From Granulicella sp. L60 (GTDB lineage Bacteria; Acidobacteriota; Terriglobia; Terriglobales; Acidobacteriaceae), in NCBI RefSeq assembly GCF_009765825.1, contig NZ_LMUR01000020.1:319894-383893 (forward strand): a DNA stretch of 64,000 nucleotides, read 5' to 3'. Shown here in pieces: positions 1-9,256 of the stretch. The notes under the pieces are model-generated. The model was given only the letters and a program-made list of their open reading frames with translations, had not been told where the DNA came from and made no database searches. Numbering within the stretch: the stretch's first letter is position 1; each line of letters begins with the position of its first letter. Position numbers and translations under genes: made by a program.

Positions 1-2149
1 CTGCCGTATCGGCGAAATCTTTGACGGCCGAGCAGTCGCCGACGAACCCAAAGCATCGGCCATCCTCTGCAATCTGTGCTGCAGCAGGGCCGGTCTGCAA
101 CGCGATGAAGTCAATCCCGTCCACCTCGGCCAGTGGATGAAAAGATGCGAGCGCCAGCGAACGAAGCCGATCTCTCTGGTGCTTTGGATTCCCGGCCCAC
201 ACCAGACCTACCCTGTAGCGGTCCTGCTTTGACTTCGTTCTAATCGAAGTTCCTTCCAAAGGAACAGACAGCGGAGCGGGTATAGTCTCCGTCGTCGTGT
301 TGAAGATGCGTGGCAGACTCATTAAAGAGATGCACCTGTCGAACGGAGGCAAGGGATCATCCTGGGCGATACACTCCACCACCCCGGGAATACGTCCCAG
401 CAGACGACGGAGATGTGGCTGGGCCTCCAGGATCACACGCCCGCCGCGCGCCTGCACAAGTGGAAGATAGCGCACAAACTGCAGCGTATCGCCGAGTCCC
501 TGCTCCGAATACACAAGGATCGGCCTCCCATCGAGCGGCTCGCCCTCCCAATGCTCTTGAGGATGACACCGGTAGTGCGGCTTCAGTTGATCGACCTTGC
601 GTCCCCATTCATACTCCGGCCATCCCTCGTCATACCGTCCGTGCAGCAGTAGAGCATTGGCCAGATTGAAGTGTGCCTCCGGCCACAGAGGATCTTGCCG
701 AACCAGTTCCTGAAGCAGCACAATGCCGTTCGCGTCGCCTTGCAGCGCCATGACTCCGCCCAGGTTGAGCAGTAGATTCCGCGACGGCTCAGTAATCTCC
801 GTTACCGCGCGATAGCACTGTATCGCCTCTTCTAGCAGCCCCCGCCTTTCGGCCAGAGCGCCAAGGTTGTGATATGCACTATAGTGCTTCGGATTGAGAA
901 CAACGACCTTGAGAAAAATCTCACGCGCCCTCGTATCATCCCAGTTCTCTTCTCCCGTGCCTTGCTCAAGTAGCGCCGCGGCCAGATGGAAGTGTGCCTC
1001 TGCCGAGTGCGGTTGCCGGCGAAGAACCTGCTCCAGCAACGCGATGCCCTCCGGATCGCCTTGGCGCGCAAGCAGTCTTCCCAAATTACTCAGCAGATTT
1101 GAAGATGGCTCGCCTGCCTCTACGCCTTGCCGGTAGAAATGGATCGCCTCCTGCGACCGTCCCATCCCGTCATAGATCGCTCCCAGGCTATGACACGCTT
1201 CGACATGCTTCGGGTTCAGCTCAATAATCTTATGCAGAAGCTCCAACGCAGTCGTGTCGTCGCCACTCTTGATCTCTTCCTTCGACAATTGGAAGTAGTC
1301 TGCTTCGAAGTCGGCATTCAGCGTGATGGCCTGTAAATACGCTGAGATCGCACTCTGTCGCTCACCCATCTCTGACAAGACCAGTCCAAGGTTGTTACAC
1401 GCATCAGCGGCGGTAAGAGGCGACAGTGCAATCGCTCGCCGGTACGCGGCAGCAGCCTCTGGCAGCCGTCTTCTCGCCTGCTCTACACCGCCAAGGTTGA
1501 AGTAAGCGTCGGCATAGCCGGGATCGATCTCGATCGCCTTCCGCAGGTTGATCTCCGCCTGGTCCAGATCGCCAGCCTCGCACCACCACTTGCCTATCAT
1601 CAGGTACGCCGGAGCATACTCCGGTGCAATCTCCGCAGCTCGCAAGAAACAGACGATAGCAGCTTGCCTATCTCCCGTTGCCTCCTCCAGGCGCCCCATC
1701 GACATATGTCCTTCTACTGATCGCGGGGAGATTCGAACTGCCTGCACAAAGAAACTCCTCGCATCCTCAATCTCTCCCTCGTCCTGTAGCAGTCGTCCAA
1801 GGTTCACGCAGGCATCGGCATTTTTTTCGTCCAGCTTTAGCGCACGCTGATAGCTCTTCTTTGCGCGCCTCTGCTGTCCCAGCTTCCCCAGGACATTTCC
1901 CAGATTGTTGTGGTACGAAGAGAAGTGGGAGTTATTGGCGATTGCCCTCTCTATTAAGGTCACCGCGCCGTCAAGATCGCCAAGCTGCCCCTTGAGCACT
2001 CCCAGCAGATGAAGCGCATCAGGATAATTCGCATCCATCGCCAGAAGTTCAAGGTACTGTGCTTCAGCCTGCTCCAGATCCCCCTGTCGATGAAGCTCAA
2101 GTGCTCTTCCCAGTAGTTGCGCTAAACTCCTGTCACCGTCGACCACCAT
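1..2149 (-). CDS. TPR protein with C-terminal glycosyltransferase-9-like domain (partial, 3' end outside window)
   Basis: Reading the minus strand from the ATG at 2149 gives one open frame of about 716 codons that runs off the left edge. The first roughly 500 residues are tandem 34-residue TPR units, with repeated ...NLG.../...A...Y..A... patterns (for example AYHNLGALAERRG). They are followed by a conserved block containing GEPLDG, EQGLGDTLQFVRY and VGLVWAGNP. That block is typical of bacterial TPR proteins with a GT9/heptosyltransferase-like tail. Family knowledge suggests a sugar-transfer or scaffold role near the envelope. It is divergent from the glycan operon at 2379, which supports a linked role by inference only. 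The acceptor cannot be told from the sequence. Confidence 0.85.
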   Translation of the reverse strand, partial: MVVDGDRSLAQLLGRALELHRQGDLEQAEAQYLELLAMDANYPDALHLLGVLKGQLGDLDGAVTLIERAIANNSHFSSYHNNLGNVLGKLGQQRRAKKSYQRALKLDEKNADACVNLGRLLQDEGEIEDARSFFVQAVRISPRSVEGHMSMGRLEEATGDRQAAIVCFLRAAEIAPEYAPAYLMIGKWWCEAGDLDQAEINLRKAIEIDPGYADAYFNLGGVEQARRRLPEAAAAYRRAIALSPLTAADACNNLGLVLSEMGERQSAISAYLQAITLNADFEADYFQLSKEEIKSGDDTTALELLHKIIELNPKHVEACHSLGAIYDGMGRSQEAIHFYRQGVEAGEPSSNLLSNLGRLLARQGDPEGIALLEQVLRRQPHSAEAHFHLAAALLEQGTGEENWDDTRAREIFLKVVVLNPKHYSAYHNLGALAERRGLLEEAIQCYRAVTEITEPSRNLLLNLGGVMALQGDANGIVLLQELVRQDPLWPEAHFNLANALLLHGRYDEGWPEYEWGRKVDQLKPHYRCHPQEHWEGEPLDGRPILVYSEQGLGDTLQFVRYLPLVQARGGRVILEAQPHLRRLLGRIPGVVECIAQDDPLPPFDRCISLMSLPRIFNTTTETIPAPLSVPLEGTSIRTKSKQDRYRVGLVWAGNPKHQRDRLRSLALASFHPLAEVDGIDFIALQTGPAAAQIAEDGRCFGFVGDCSAVKDFADTA

Positions 2150-2378
2150 AGTCCCTAACCTCAATCCCCAAGCTTGAGAAGTACTTCCGTATCTCACCAT
2201 CTATCGGCACGAAAAAGAGCAATCTCCACACCACATACAACGGTGCTTCATGAGGAGAATCTAAAGCCATCCCCACTCGAAAGCCCGGCTCATCTCAATC
2301 GCACCCCGGAGACGGCTATTAGCAATCTCTTATTCTGTGGCTCGGAGAATGGCGACTCGCATGCCTCAAGGGAAGCTC

Positions 2379-3647
2379 ATGGAGATGAGCGCCCAACCCA
2401 GTTCGAACGACCTTCCGACCCAGGTCCTCCGTCAGTCGCAGCCCTACGTCCTCGCCTTTGTTGGAGAAAATGAGAACGGCATTCTGCGATGGTGGACCGA
2501 AAAGATTCTCGCCGGTCTCGCAGGGCACGGCCTCTCGCACCGACTGATCGATCTAAGCGATGCCCAGTGGCCCGTGAAGCTCAAGGAGTGCCTGTCGGCA
2601 AGCATGCCAGAATTCTGCTTCAGCTTCCAGGGAATGGGTATGGGGCTGCTGCTCGACACAGGGGAGAATCTATGGACGCGCAACGCGATACCTTTCCTGT
2701 CCTATCTCGGAGACAGTCCCTATCATGCGCCCTCGTTGCATGCGGCTCAGGGGCCAGGCATGTATCTCCTCTACGGTTGTGCCGACTTCCTTCAACTGTA
2801 TCAGGACTTTTTCAAAGGACGCGCCTACGCCAGCACCCTGCAGTATGGCTATCCGGAGAATCCGCTCGCAGACCGAACGCCGTGGGGCCAGCGCGAGCAC
2901 GATATCGTCTACGTCAAGAGTGGAGTGAATCCCAGGGCGCTCAGCCAACAGTGGGACGCATCCCCAGGCAGGATCAGGGACATCCTCTACGACTGCGCCG
3001 CGCGTGTACTCAGCGGTGCCGACGAAACCGTTCAAACGTTGTGCGCCCAGGTCTTTGCAGACCGGCAGATCCACTGGGGAGATCGTCAGGAGCTCTTCCT
3101 CTCCACCTGCAGCCTGGTGGACCGCTATGCCCGCGCCGTCCGTGCCGAACGGATGGTACTTGCGCTGATGCGGCATAAGGCCCTGATCGTAGGAGACTGG
3201 TCGCATCTCGATCAGTCGAACTCACGAGCCGTCTTCTGCGGTCCCATCGCGGCAGATCGTCTCGATGCGTTATATACCTCGACGAGAATTTCGGTGAATA
3301 CACTTCCAACAGTTCGCTTTGGCATACACGAGCGCGTCATGGCTGGTCTCTTCGCCAAGGCTGCCGTCGTCTCCGAAGCCACACCCTTCTTACGACACGC
3401 GCTTCGCAAGTGCCCATCCTTCCTCGGCGTGAACATCGACCAGCAGACCTTTCACGACGAACTGGACGACACCCTGACCTCATGTCTCGCCGACCCAACC
3501 AGTGCAGAGTATGTTCAGATCTCTGCCGGGGTGGCACGCGAGATCTTCTCCTTCGATAACTTCATCCAGCAACTGCTCGACTACGTCGCCATCGAAAAGC
3601 ATCGCAGGAATCTCACATGGTGGTTGTTTCCACATCAAGCTAACTAG
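2379..3647 (+). CDS. CgeB-like family glycosyltransferase
   Basis: The protein has about 422 residues. Its C-terminal third holds a pattern typical of CgeB/group-1 glycosyltransferase tails: LYTSTRISVNTLP, then GIHERVMAGLFAKAAVVSE. There the arginine of HERV and the switch to a new 'host' segment match the nucleotide-sugar side of a GT-B fold. The N-terminal half looks like a second Rossmann-like domain. No signal peptide or membrane segment is seen, so it should be cytoplasmic. The frame can be extended to a GTG at 2337. I prefer the ATG at 2379 because AAGGGAAG lies just before it; ATG 2385 is also possible. It is the first gene of an operon that includes dideoxy-aminosugar enzymes, so it may transfer that sugar (inference). 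Confidence 0.7.
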   Translation: MEMSAQPSSNDLPTQVLRQSQPYVLAFVGENENGILRWWTEKILAGLAGHGLSHRLIDLSDAQWPVKLKECLSASMPEFCFSFQGMGMGLLLDTGENLWTRNAIPFLSYLGDSPYHAPSLHAAQGPGMYLLYGCADFLQLYQDFFKGRAYASTLQYGYPENPLADRTPWGQREHDIVYVKSGVNPRALSQQWDASPGRIRDILYDCAARVLSGADETVQTLCAQVFADRQIHWGDRQELFLSTCSLVDRYARAVRAERMVLALMRHKALIVGDWSHLDQSNSRAVFCGPIAADRLDALYTSTRISVNTLPTVRFGIHERVMAGLFAKAAVVSEATPFLRHALRKCPSFLGVNIDQQTFHDELDDTLTSCLADPTSAEYVQISAGVAREIFSFDNFIQQLLDYVAIEKHRRNLTWWLFPHQAN

Positions 3648-3683
3648 CACCCGCCTTATGACGAACCGACCAAGGAGTCGAAT

Positions 3684-4175
3684 ATGCAAGCCGTTCCTTA
3701 TCCTCAGCCTCCGATCAACACGCCGCCCAACCTCCGCACCTATACGACGAATCCACTGCAGCAGAGCGGCTGGCTCGACTTCTCTGTCATCCACGACGCC
3801 AGGGGAAACCTCAGCGTCATCGAAAACTGTCGGCACATCCCATTTGAGATTGCGCGGATCTTCTTCCTCTACGATGTCCCCGCCATGGCTGAGCGTGCGG
3901 GACACGCGCACCGCGAACTGGTTCAGGTGTTCATCCCGATGTCCGGCAGCTTCGACCTCCATCTCGATGACGGAGTAGAGGAGCGAACCGTTCACCTCTC
4001 TCGTCCTAATCGCGGCTATCTCGTCCGGCCATGGACCTGGGGCAGGCTGGACAACTTCTCCGGAAGCTCAGTCTGTCTCGTGCTTGCAAACATCCTTTAC
4101 GACGAGGCGGAATATATCCGTAGCTACACCGACTTTCAGCGGTTGGCAAGACAGCGGAAGGGGCTATACGAGTGA
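3684..4175 (+). CDS. fdtA: FdtA/QdtA-type dTDP-6-deoxy-hexulose 3,4-ketoisomerase
   Basis: This 163-residue cupin matches the WxcM-like/FdtA family along its whole length: DARGNLSVIEN, IPFEIARIFFLYDVP, RAGHAHRELVQVFIPMSG, LDDG, then ILYDEAEYIRSY near the end. The paired histidines H74 and H76 in GHAH correspond to the catalytic His pair described for FdtA. The family converts dTDP-4-keto-6-deoxy-glucose to the 3-keto isomer, the step before 3-amination to Fuc3N or Qui3N. The stop overlaps the start of the aminotransferase by 4 bp, as expected for a coupled pathway. FdtA and QdtA products differ in C4 configuration, and I cannot decide between them from sequence alone. Confidence 0.87.
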   Translation: MQAVPYPQPPINTPPNLRTYTTNPLQQSGWLDFSVIHDARGNLSVIENCRHIPFEIARIFFLYDVPAMAERAGHAHRELVQVFIPMSGSFDLHLDDGVEERTVHLSRPNRGYLVRPWTWGRLDNFSGSSVCLVLANILYDEAEYIRSYTDFQRLARQRKGLYE

Positions 4176-5287
4176 TGCAGATCCCTGCCTACGATATCCT
4201 GCGTGCCAACGCTCCCTACCGCGAGGAGCTTCTCGCTGCGACAGAGTCTGTGCTGGACTCCGGCCAACTGATCATGGGTGATCGGCTGCAGCAGTTCGAG
4301 CAGGACTTCGCTCACTACTGCGGCGTCAGCTTTTGCATCGGTGTGGGCAATGGACTCGAGGCACTCACGTTATCCTTGCTAGCTCTCGGCATAGGGCCGG
4401 GAGACGAAGTTCTCGTCCCCGCATTCACCTTCGTGGCGACATGGCTTGCGGTATCGCAGGTCGGTGCGCGCCCAGTGCCCGTGGACGTGCGGCTGGACGG
4501 TCTGATCGATCCCACCCTCCTCGTCGGTGCCATCACTCCGCGTACCCGTGCCATCCTGCCGGTGCATCTCTACGGAGCGTTGGCCGACATGGACGCAATC
4601 TTTGCAGTGGCTCAACGCTTCGAACTCGAAGTCGTAGAAGACGCAGCACAGGGCCACGGCGCCAGGCGGAACGGTAAACGTGCGGGCTCGTTCGGCTCTG
4701 CGGCGGCCTTCAGCTTTTATCCAACGAAGAATCTCGGCGCTATCGGCGATGGCGGGGCCATCTGCACCAGCGATGCGAATCTCGCATCTCGTATCCGCCG
4801 TCTTCGCAACTACGGCTCCGATCAGAAGTACAGGCACGAAATCATAGGACAGAACAGCCGGCTCGATGAACTGCAAGCCGCATATCTCTCTGTCAAACTG
4901 CCTCACCTCGAGGCCGTGAACCGCAGGCGCAGAAGCATCGCGCACCGATACAGCGCAGCACTCTCCAGCGCGCGCATTCTTGACATTGCGCTGCCGCCCC
5001 CGTGCCCATCCTCCGTATGGCACCAATTCGTAGTGCGATCCTCGAACCGTCACCACTTGAAGCAGGTACTGGCACAACATGGCGTGCATACGAACATTCA
5101 CTACCCCGTGGCTCCATTCGATCAACCCTGCTTTGCCGGCCAGTACGATCGCTCAAAGTTTCCAGTAGCAGTGCAATTGGCCGAGACGGTGTTGAGCCTT
5201 CCCCTCGGCGACTATATGTCGGACGACGAGGTGCAGCACGTGATTCACTCTATGCTCGCCATCGGAGGATCGCTTGTCGCTGCATAA
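4172..5287 (+). CDS. fdtB: DegT/DnrJ/EryC1 PLP-dependent sugar aminotransferase (FdtB-like)
   Basis: This 371-residue fold-type I aminotransferase has the family landmarks: GNGLEAL (59-65), EDAAQGHGA with Asp157 facing the PLP ring, and SFYPTKNLGAIGDGGAI with the Schiff-base Lys186. Its length is normal for the family. It starts inside the end of the ketoisomerase gene (ATGA overlap). Next to an FdtA-type enzyme the expected reaction is transfer of an amino group from glutamate to C3 of a dTDP-3-keto-6-deoxyhexose. This is inference from context, because the family also includes 4-aminotransferases. The RmlA and RmlB steps that would feed it are not in the window. Confidence 0.87.
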   Translation: MMQIPAYDILRANAPYREELLAATESVLDSGQLIMGDRLQQFEQDFAHYCGVSFCIGVGNGLEALTLSLLALGIGPGDEVLVPAFTFVATWLAVSQVGARPVPVDVRLDGLIDPTLLVGAITPRTRAILPVHLYGALADMDAIFAVAQRFELEVVEDAAQGHGARRNGKRAGSFGSAAAFSFYPTKNLGAIGDGGAICTSDANLASRIRRLRNYGSDQKYRHEIIGQNSRLDELQAAYLSVKLPHLEAVNRRRRSIAHRYSAALSSARILDIALPPPCPSSVWHQFVVRSSNRHHLKQVLAQHGVHTNIHYPVAPFDQPCFAGQYDRSKFPVAVQLAETVLSLPLGDYMSDDEVQHVIHSMLAIGGSLVAA

Positions 5288-6203
5288 TACAACTCTTCCA
5301 GCCTTCGAGCCCGATCTGTTCAACACCGAAGCCTACGCGAGGCTGCACGCCTCTCGGTTCTTCGGCTCAGAGGTCAGGTCAGAGTACTTTCGCGCTGGTC
5401 ACAACATGCCGACCGGAGTCTTCCATGCAATGCAGGTTCTTCCTGGCCTCTTCATCAGCCCAGGCCGCGGCCCCTATGGCGGCTTCGACATCAGCAGTGA
5501 ACTGGACGAAGCCGAGCTCGCCGTCTTTATCGCAAAGACCGAAGCAAGATTGCGGCAGTGCGGTGCGCATCGAGTCGAACTGGTGCTGCCACCCTTCTGC
5601 TATGCCCCACACCGCGGACCACGTACACTCGCGCTTCTGTGTCGCCTCGGCTACTGCGTCATTCGCCAGGAGCTCAACCAGGCACTCAACGTCGGAGAGA
5701 AGTGCTTCGCCGTGCAGGGCAACTACGCCAATCGAAAGCGCCTGAACAAAGCAAACCGCGCTGGCATTCTAGTCCGCAGGCTGAACGGCGAAGAGTGTCG
5801 CGAAGGTTACGAAGCCATCCACGAGAATCGCATCAAGAAAGATCGTTCCTTATCGATGTCCTGGCAAGACGTGCAGCAGATGCAGGCGGCCTTCCCCGAT
5901 CGTGTCTTCCACTTCGGTGCCGAACAGCACGGTCGCATCATCGCCGCCGCGATCTGCATGGCCGTCAATCGTCGAACGTTATACGTCTTCGCCTGGGGCG
6001 AACGCGTCGGAGCAGAGTCCGTCAGCCCAGTAACCAGCATCGCCGCCCATCTCTTCGAGTTCGCCCAACGCGGCGGCTTCACCCTCCTCGACCTCGGCAC
6101 CTCATCGGTAGACGGCATCGTCAACCCGGGCCTTCTTCGTTTCAAGGAGAGCCTCGGTGCGACCACATCGCTCAAGCTCTCTCTAGGCAAGGCACTTGCA
6201 TGA
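5274..6203 (+). CDS. GNAT/FemAB-like acyltransferase
   Basis: The product has 309 residues. The C-terminal half (from about 150) resembles the GNAT_6/FemAB-like fold: YANRKRLNKANRAGI, then HFGAEQHGRIIAAAICM, then LLDLGTSSVDGIVNPGLLRFKESLGA. The start is a TTG at 5274 with a strong GGAGG six bases upstream, inside the end of the aminotransferase gene (14-bp overlap). Such enzymes join an acyl or aminoacyl group to an amine. In this operon the natural substrate would be the amino group added by the upstream aminotransferase, giving an N-acylated 3-amino-3,6-dideoxyhexose (inference). No left-handed beta-helix acetyltransferase of the FdtC/QdtC type is present, so this protein is the best candidate for that step. 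Confidence 0.72.
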   Translation: MSLHNTTLPAFEPDLFNTEAYARLHASRFFGSEVRSEYFRAGHNMPTGVFHAMQVLPGLFISPGRGPYGGFDISSELDEAELAVFIAKTEARLRQCGAHRVELVLPPFCYAPHRGPRTLALLCRLGYCVIRQELNQALNVGEKCFAVQGNYANRKRLNKANRAGILVRRLNGEECREGYEAIHENRIKKDRSLSMSWQDVQQMQAAFPDRVFHFGAEQHGRIIAAAICMAVNRRTLYVFAWGERVGAESVSPVTSIAAHLFEFAQRGGFTLLDLGTSSVDGIVNPGLLRFKESLGATTSLKLSLGKALA

Positions 6204-6901
6204 CGACAGACTACTCCCACGCATACGATCCCGATCTCGACTTCGATCGCTGGTACACCATCTTATCGGCGCGCCGAATCGCAAAAAATCTTGGCTCCAA
6301 TGATCATCTGCTCGAGGTAGGCTCGGCCACCGGTTTTCTAACCCGGGAGCTCGCCGGACATAATCGTCGCTTCGTCTGTGTCGAACGCTCAACCAGCTTC
6401 GTCGAACGCGCCCGTGCGCGAGCATTGCCCGGCATATGCATCGAACACTCCACCATCGAAGCCTTCCAGTCCAGTGAGACATTCGACCACGTACTCGCCA
6501 TCAACGTTCTGCACGAAGTCGAAGACCAGCGCGACATCGTGGAGCGGCTGGTGCGGTTTCTAAAGCCGCAAGGCCTGCTCCACGTCACCCTGCCAAATCC
6601 ACGCTCGCTGCATCGGCTCTCAGCCCTCGGCGGTAGAATGATCGCCGACCTGTGCGAACTCAGCGCGCGCGGCCAAAGATATGAGACCCGCAAACTTCAG
6701 TACGCAGATGAGTTCATCACTCTCATGACACAACATCAACTCGTCGAGATACAACGAGAGCCTATTCTCCTCAAGCCCCTGCCCAACGCTGCGATGGAAT
6801 TGCTCTCAGACGAAATCATTGAGGCCTACGACACTCTAAGCCTTTCGTTACCCGACCTCGGCGCGATGACCTACTTTTTATTCCGAAGGCTTGGAGCATA
6901 G
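6200..6901 (+). CDS. Class I SAM-dependent methyltransferase
   Basis: This 233-residue protein has SAM motif I at 37-46 (LLEVGSATGF). It also has an acidic residue after the second strand (FVCVERS), a motif-II-like stretch FDHVLAINVLHEVED, and the post-motif LVRFLKPQGLLHVTLPNP. That is the Methyltransf_11/23 layout. ATG 6200 overlaps the previous stop (ATGA), and the stop is immediately followed by the ATG of the next gene. The open frame extends upstream through the acyltransferase gene, but that part is a shadow. Probable role: O- or N-methylation of the sugar or its acyl group (inference). Confidence 0.82.
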   Translation: MTTDYSHAYDPDLDFDRWYTILSARRIAKNLGSNDHLLEVGSATGFLTRELAGHNRRFVCVERSTSFVERARARALPGICIEHSTIEAFQSSETFDHVLAINVLHEVEDQRDIVERLVRFLKPQGLLHVTLPNPRSLHRLSALGGRMIADLCELSARGQRYETRKLQYADEFITLMTQHQLVEIQREPILLKPLPNAAMELLSDEIIEAYDTLSLSLPDLGAMTYFLFRRLGA

Positions 6902-8245
6902 ATGGCCAACTCTCTCACCGTCATTGGCGGATCAATCGCCAGTCTTTCCATGAGCCTGCTGACGGCACGTCGTGGCATTCACGTCGACCTTTATCTGGAT
7001 CCGTCCAGGATTGGCGGCAGCTTTGGAGGCATCGCGGTCGGCGATCGCCGGTTCGATCTCGGAAGCCGTTTGTTCGAGCTGCAGTATGAAGATCCGCGCT
7101 CTATGCCCATCAGCGCATTCGATACGCAGCAAGACAACCATCGTCCATTCATCGCATCCGTCGCTGGGTTTATTCGAAATATTCTGAAAGAAGACCTCAT
7201 ACCCGCGCCCACACCAGAGATGTGGATCAACGGCCACCGTACACGTTGTGCGTTGATGACGGTGGACATTTCCGATCTTCCATCCGCTCTCTCCGCCGCC
7301 GACCGCGCGCTGGTGCTCGAGCAATCCCGACGCATCCTTGAGACATCGCCGCACCCTGCGATCACACATCAGACACTATGTGAGGCCTCGGTAGCGCAAC
7401 ATGGCCAAAGGCTTCACGCTCTCCTCACAGAGGCAGTCTGCGCCAAGCAATATGCGGGATGGAGAGATGTGCCGGCATCCGAACGCCGAAAGCTCTGGGC
7501 TGCTCTCTTCCATACGCAGACGGTATTCGAAGCGTTCGCCTGTCTACCGATCACATTCCGTCCCCACCGCCCCTTCTCTACCACCGTCGAGACAGCCGCA
7601 CATCCCTTCGCCTGGCGGCTCTACCAGGCCGTGCAGGCAGAATCGCAGATCACGATCATTCCAGTCGGTTCACTCACCAGCCTGTCCTTCGCCCCTCGCG
7701 GTGTGGTCAATCTTCGCTTCGGGCAAGAGATCGCAATCCAGGTACAAAGCGAGAGATGCGTACTAGGCTTGCCACCCGAATCGCTGTTTGCAGCGAGCGG
7801 AGTCGAGTATGCACCCGAGAGAATCACATCTTCCATCGTCTGGATCGATGTGGCGGAGCGCCATATTAGAAGCGTTCCCTCGACACTCATGATCTGCGAT
7901 CACGACCTCCGCGTCCTTCGTATCTCGAACGCCGGCCGCACGCCGGGATGGCAAACCTTCGCCGTCGAATTCGGCAGCATGGCCCCTGACTGTCTCTCCG
8001 CAGTTGCGGCTCTTCAGCAGACAGGCCTCATCGCAGAAGGAGCCGAAGTGCGGCTGGCTCATCAGATCACCGCTCCCTCTCAGATAGCACCCACCTCGGC
8101 CAATCGAAGCATCTTCGAAACAGCTCTAACCCATCTCGTGCCGTTCCGCGGCATACTACTGGGCGGTGCACGACGCTTCGGCTTCGAAAGCCTGAACGAT
8201 CAACTCGCAGACGCACTCTACTATTCAAGAGCCATCTCATGCTAA
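6902..8245 (+). CDS. FAD-dependent oxidoreductase-like protein (amine-oxidase/UGM-like fold)
   Basis: This 447-residue protein begins with a Rossmann strand-turn (LTVIGGSIASLSMSLLTARRGIHVDLYL) followed by GGSFGG and FDLGSRLFE. That is the layout of protoporphyrinogen-oxidase, amine-oxidase and UDP-galactopyranose-mutase relatives. The dinucleotide motif is altered (GGSIAS in place of GxGxxG), so FAD binding is likely but not certain. The C-terminus has LLGGARRFGFESLNDQLADALYYSR, like the final FAD-contact segment of such proteins. It sits between two methyltransferases with a 0-bp gap upstream and a 7-bp overlap downstream. The substrate is unknown; sugar ring or acyl-group oxidation would fit the operon. 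Confidence 0.65.
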   Translation: MANSLTVIGGSIASLSMSLLTARRGIHVDLYLDPSRIGGSFGGIAVGDRRFDLGSRLFELQYEDPRSMPISAFDTQQDNHRPFIASVAGFIRNILKEDLIPAPTPEMWINGHRTRCALMTVDISDLPSALSAADRALVLEQSRRILETSPHPAITHQTLCEASVAQHGQRLHALLTEAVCAKQYAGWRDVPASERRKLWAALFHTQTVFEAFACLPITFRPHRPFSTTVETAAHPFAWRLYQAVQAESQITIIPVGSLTSLSFAPRGVVNLRFGQEIAIQVQSERCVLGLPPESLFAASGVEYAPERITSSIVWIDVAERHIRSVPSTLMICDHDLRVLRISNAGRTPGWQTFAVEFGSMAPDCLSAVAALQQTGLIAEGAEVRLAHQITAPSQIAPTSANRSIFETALTHLVPFRGILLGGARRFGFESLNDQLADALYYSRAISC

Positions 8246-9024
8246 CGACAGAAAAGCTGGACGACTTAGCTCGGCGCTATTATCTGGCCGACGACGTCAT
8301 AGATCACCGCCTCGAAAACCGCATGCAGATCGACTCTGCCGCACGCCTGATCTCACGACTGGAACCGGGATCCTCTGTCCTCGAGCTCGGCTATGGCGAC
8401 GGCCTCCTAACCAACGCGCTACGGGAGGCGGGCTTCGACGCGGACCTTCTGGAAGGCTCGCCCCTACTCTGTGCCCGAGCCGCCGCCATGCACGGCCCCG
8501 ACCTCCGCATACATCACGCGCTGTTCGAGCAGTTTCGTCCCACGCGTCTCTACGATGCAGTCCTGGCATTGCATGTCCTTGAGCATGTCGATCAGCCCGT
8601 GCCTCTGTTGCAGCACATCGCGCAATGGGTTCGGCCAGGCGGAGTCGTCATGTTAGTCGTTCCAAATCGTTCCTCCATTCATCGGCGCATCGCACTACAG
8701 ATGGGCCTCATCACAGCTCTCGATGAACTGTCCCCCAGAGACCACCTAGTCGGACATCAGCGCGTCTATGATCTGGCCGCACTCACCCGAGACGTGATAG
8801 CGGCAGGGCTGGATCCACAATCCAAATTCGGCTCTTTCCTGAAGGTCCTGCCAAACAGCATGATGCTCAGTTACTCGAACGACCTACTGAAGGCCATCGA
8901 TGCAGTATCCGCAGAGCTACCACCGGAGTTACTCGCCAATATCGGAGTAACTGCGCGCAGACCAGAGCTATCAACAGAAAACCAATCTATTTCCATCGAA
9001 AAAACTCATGAGAAATTACAGTGA
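8239..9024 (+). CDS. Class I SAM-dependent methyltransferase (second in operon)
   Basis: The protein has 261 residues with SAM motif I at 47-55 (VLELGYGDG), an acidic residue at the end of strand 2 (DADLLEGS), and YDAVLALHVLEHVDQP followed by WVRPGGVVMLVVPN, all typical of Methyltransf_11-type enzymes. It overlaps the oxidoreductase gene by 7 bp and is the last gene of the operon. It shares overall design with the methyltransferase at 6200 but little direct similarity by eye, so the two probably methylate different positions. Confidence 0.82.
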   Translation: MLTTEKLDDLARRYYLADDVIDHRLENRMQIDSAARLISRLEPGSSVLELGYGDGLLTNALREAGFDADLLEGSPLLCARAAAMHGPDLRIHHALFEQFRPTRLYDAVLALHVLEHVDQPVPLLQHIAQWVRPGGVVMLVVPNRSSIHRRIALQMGLITALDELSPRDHLVGHQRVYDLAALTRDVIAAGLDPQSKFGSFLKVLPNSMMLSYSNDLLKAIDAVSAELPPELLANIGVTARRPELSTENQSISIEKTHEKLQ

Positions 9025-9256
9025 ATTTGAGCCATTTTTATTATGCGGCCGGCTAGTTTAAGTATCTTGATTCGCAATCACTTACCTCGCGATAGGCTAT
9101 GTGACCCCACAGTGTTCTCGCTTTTTGTTTATTTAGCTTGAATATGATATTCATGGCAATAAGACAGCCAAATGTAATTAGCAGCTACCTTCTTTGCGAC
9201 AACTGCATCTGACTATATATCTGCTCGAATTAGCTTGATGAGACAGATAGGTGATT

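Noticed and set aside
5558-6199. Upstream extension of the first methyltransferase
   Set aside because: The extension overlaps the acyltransferase gene in another frame and is Arg-rich; the methyltransferase fold begins at ATG 6200.
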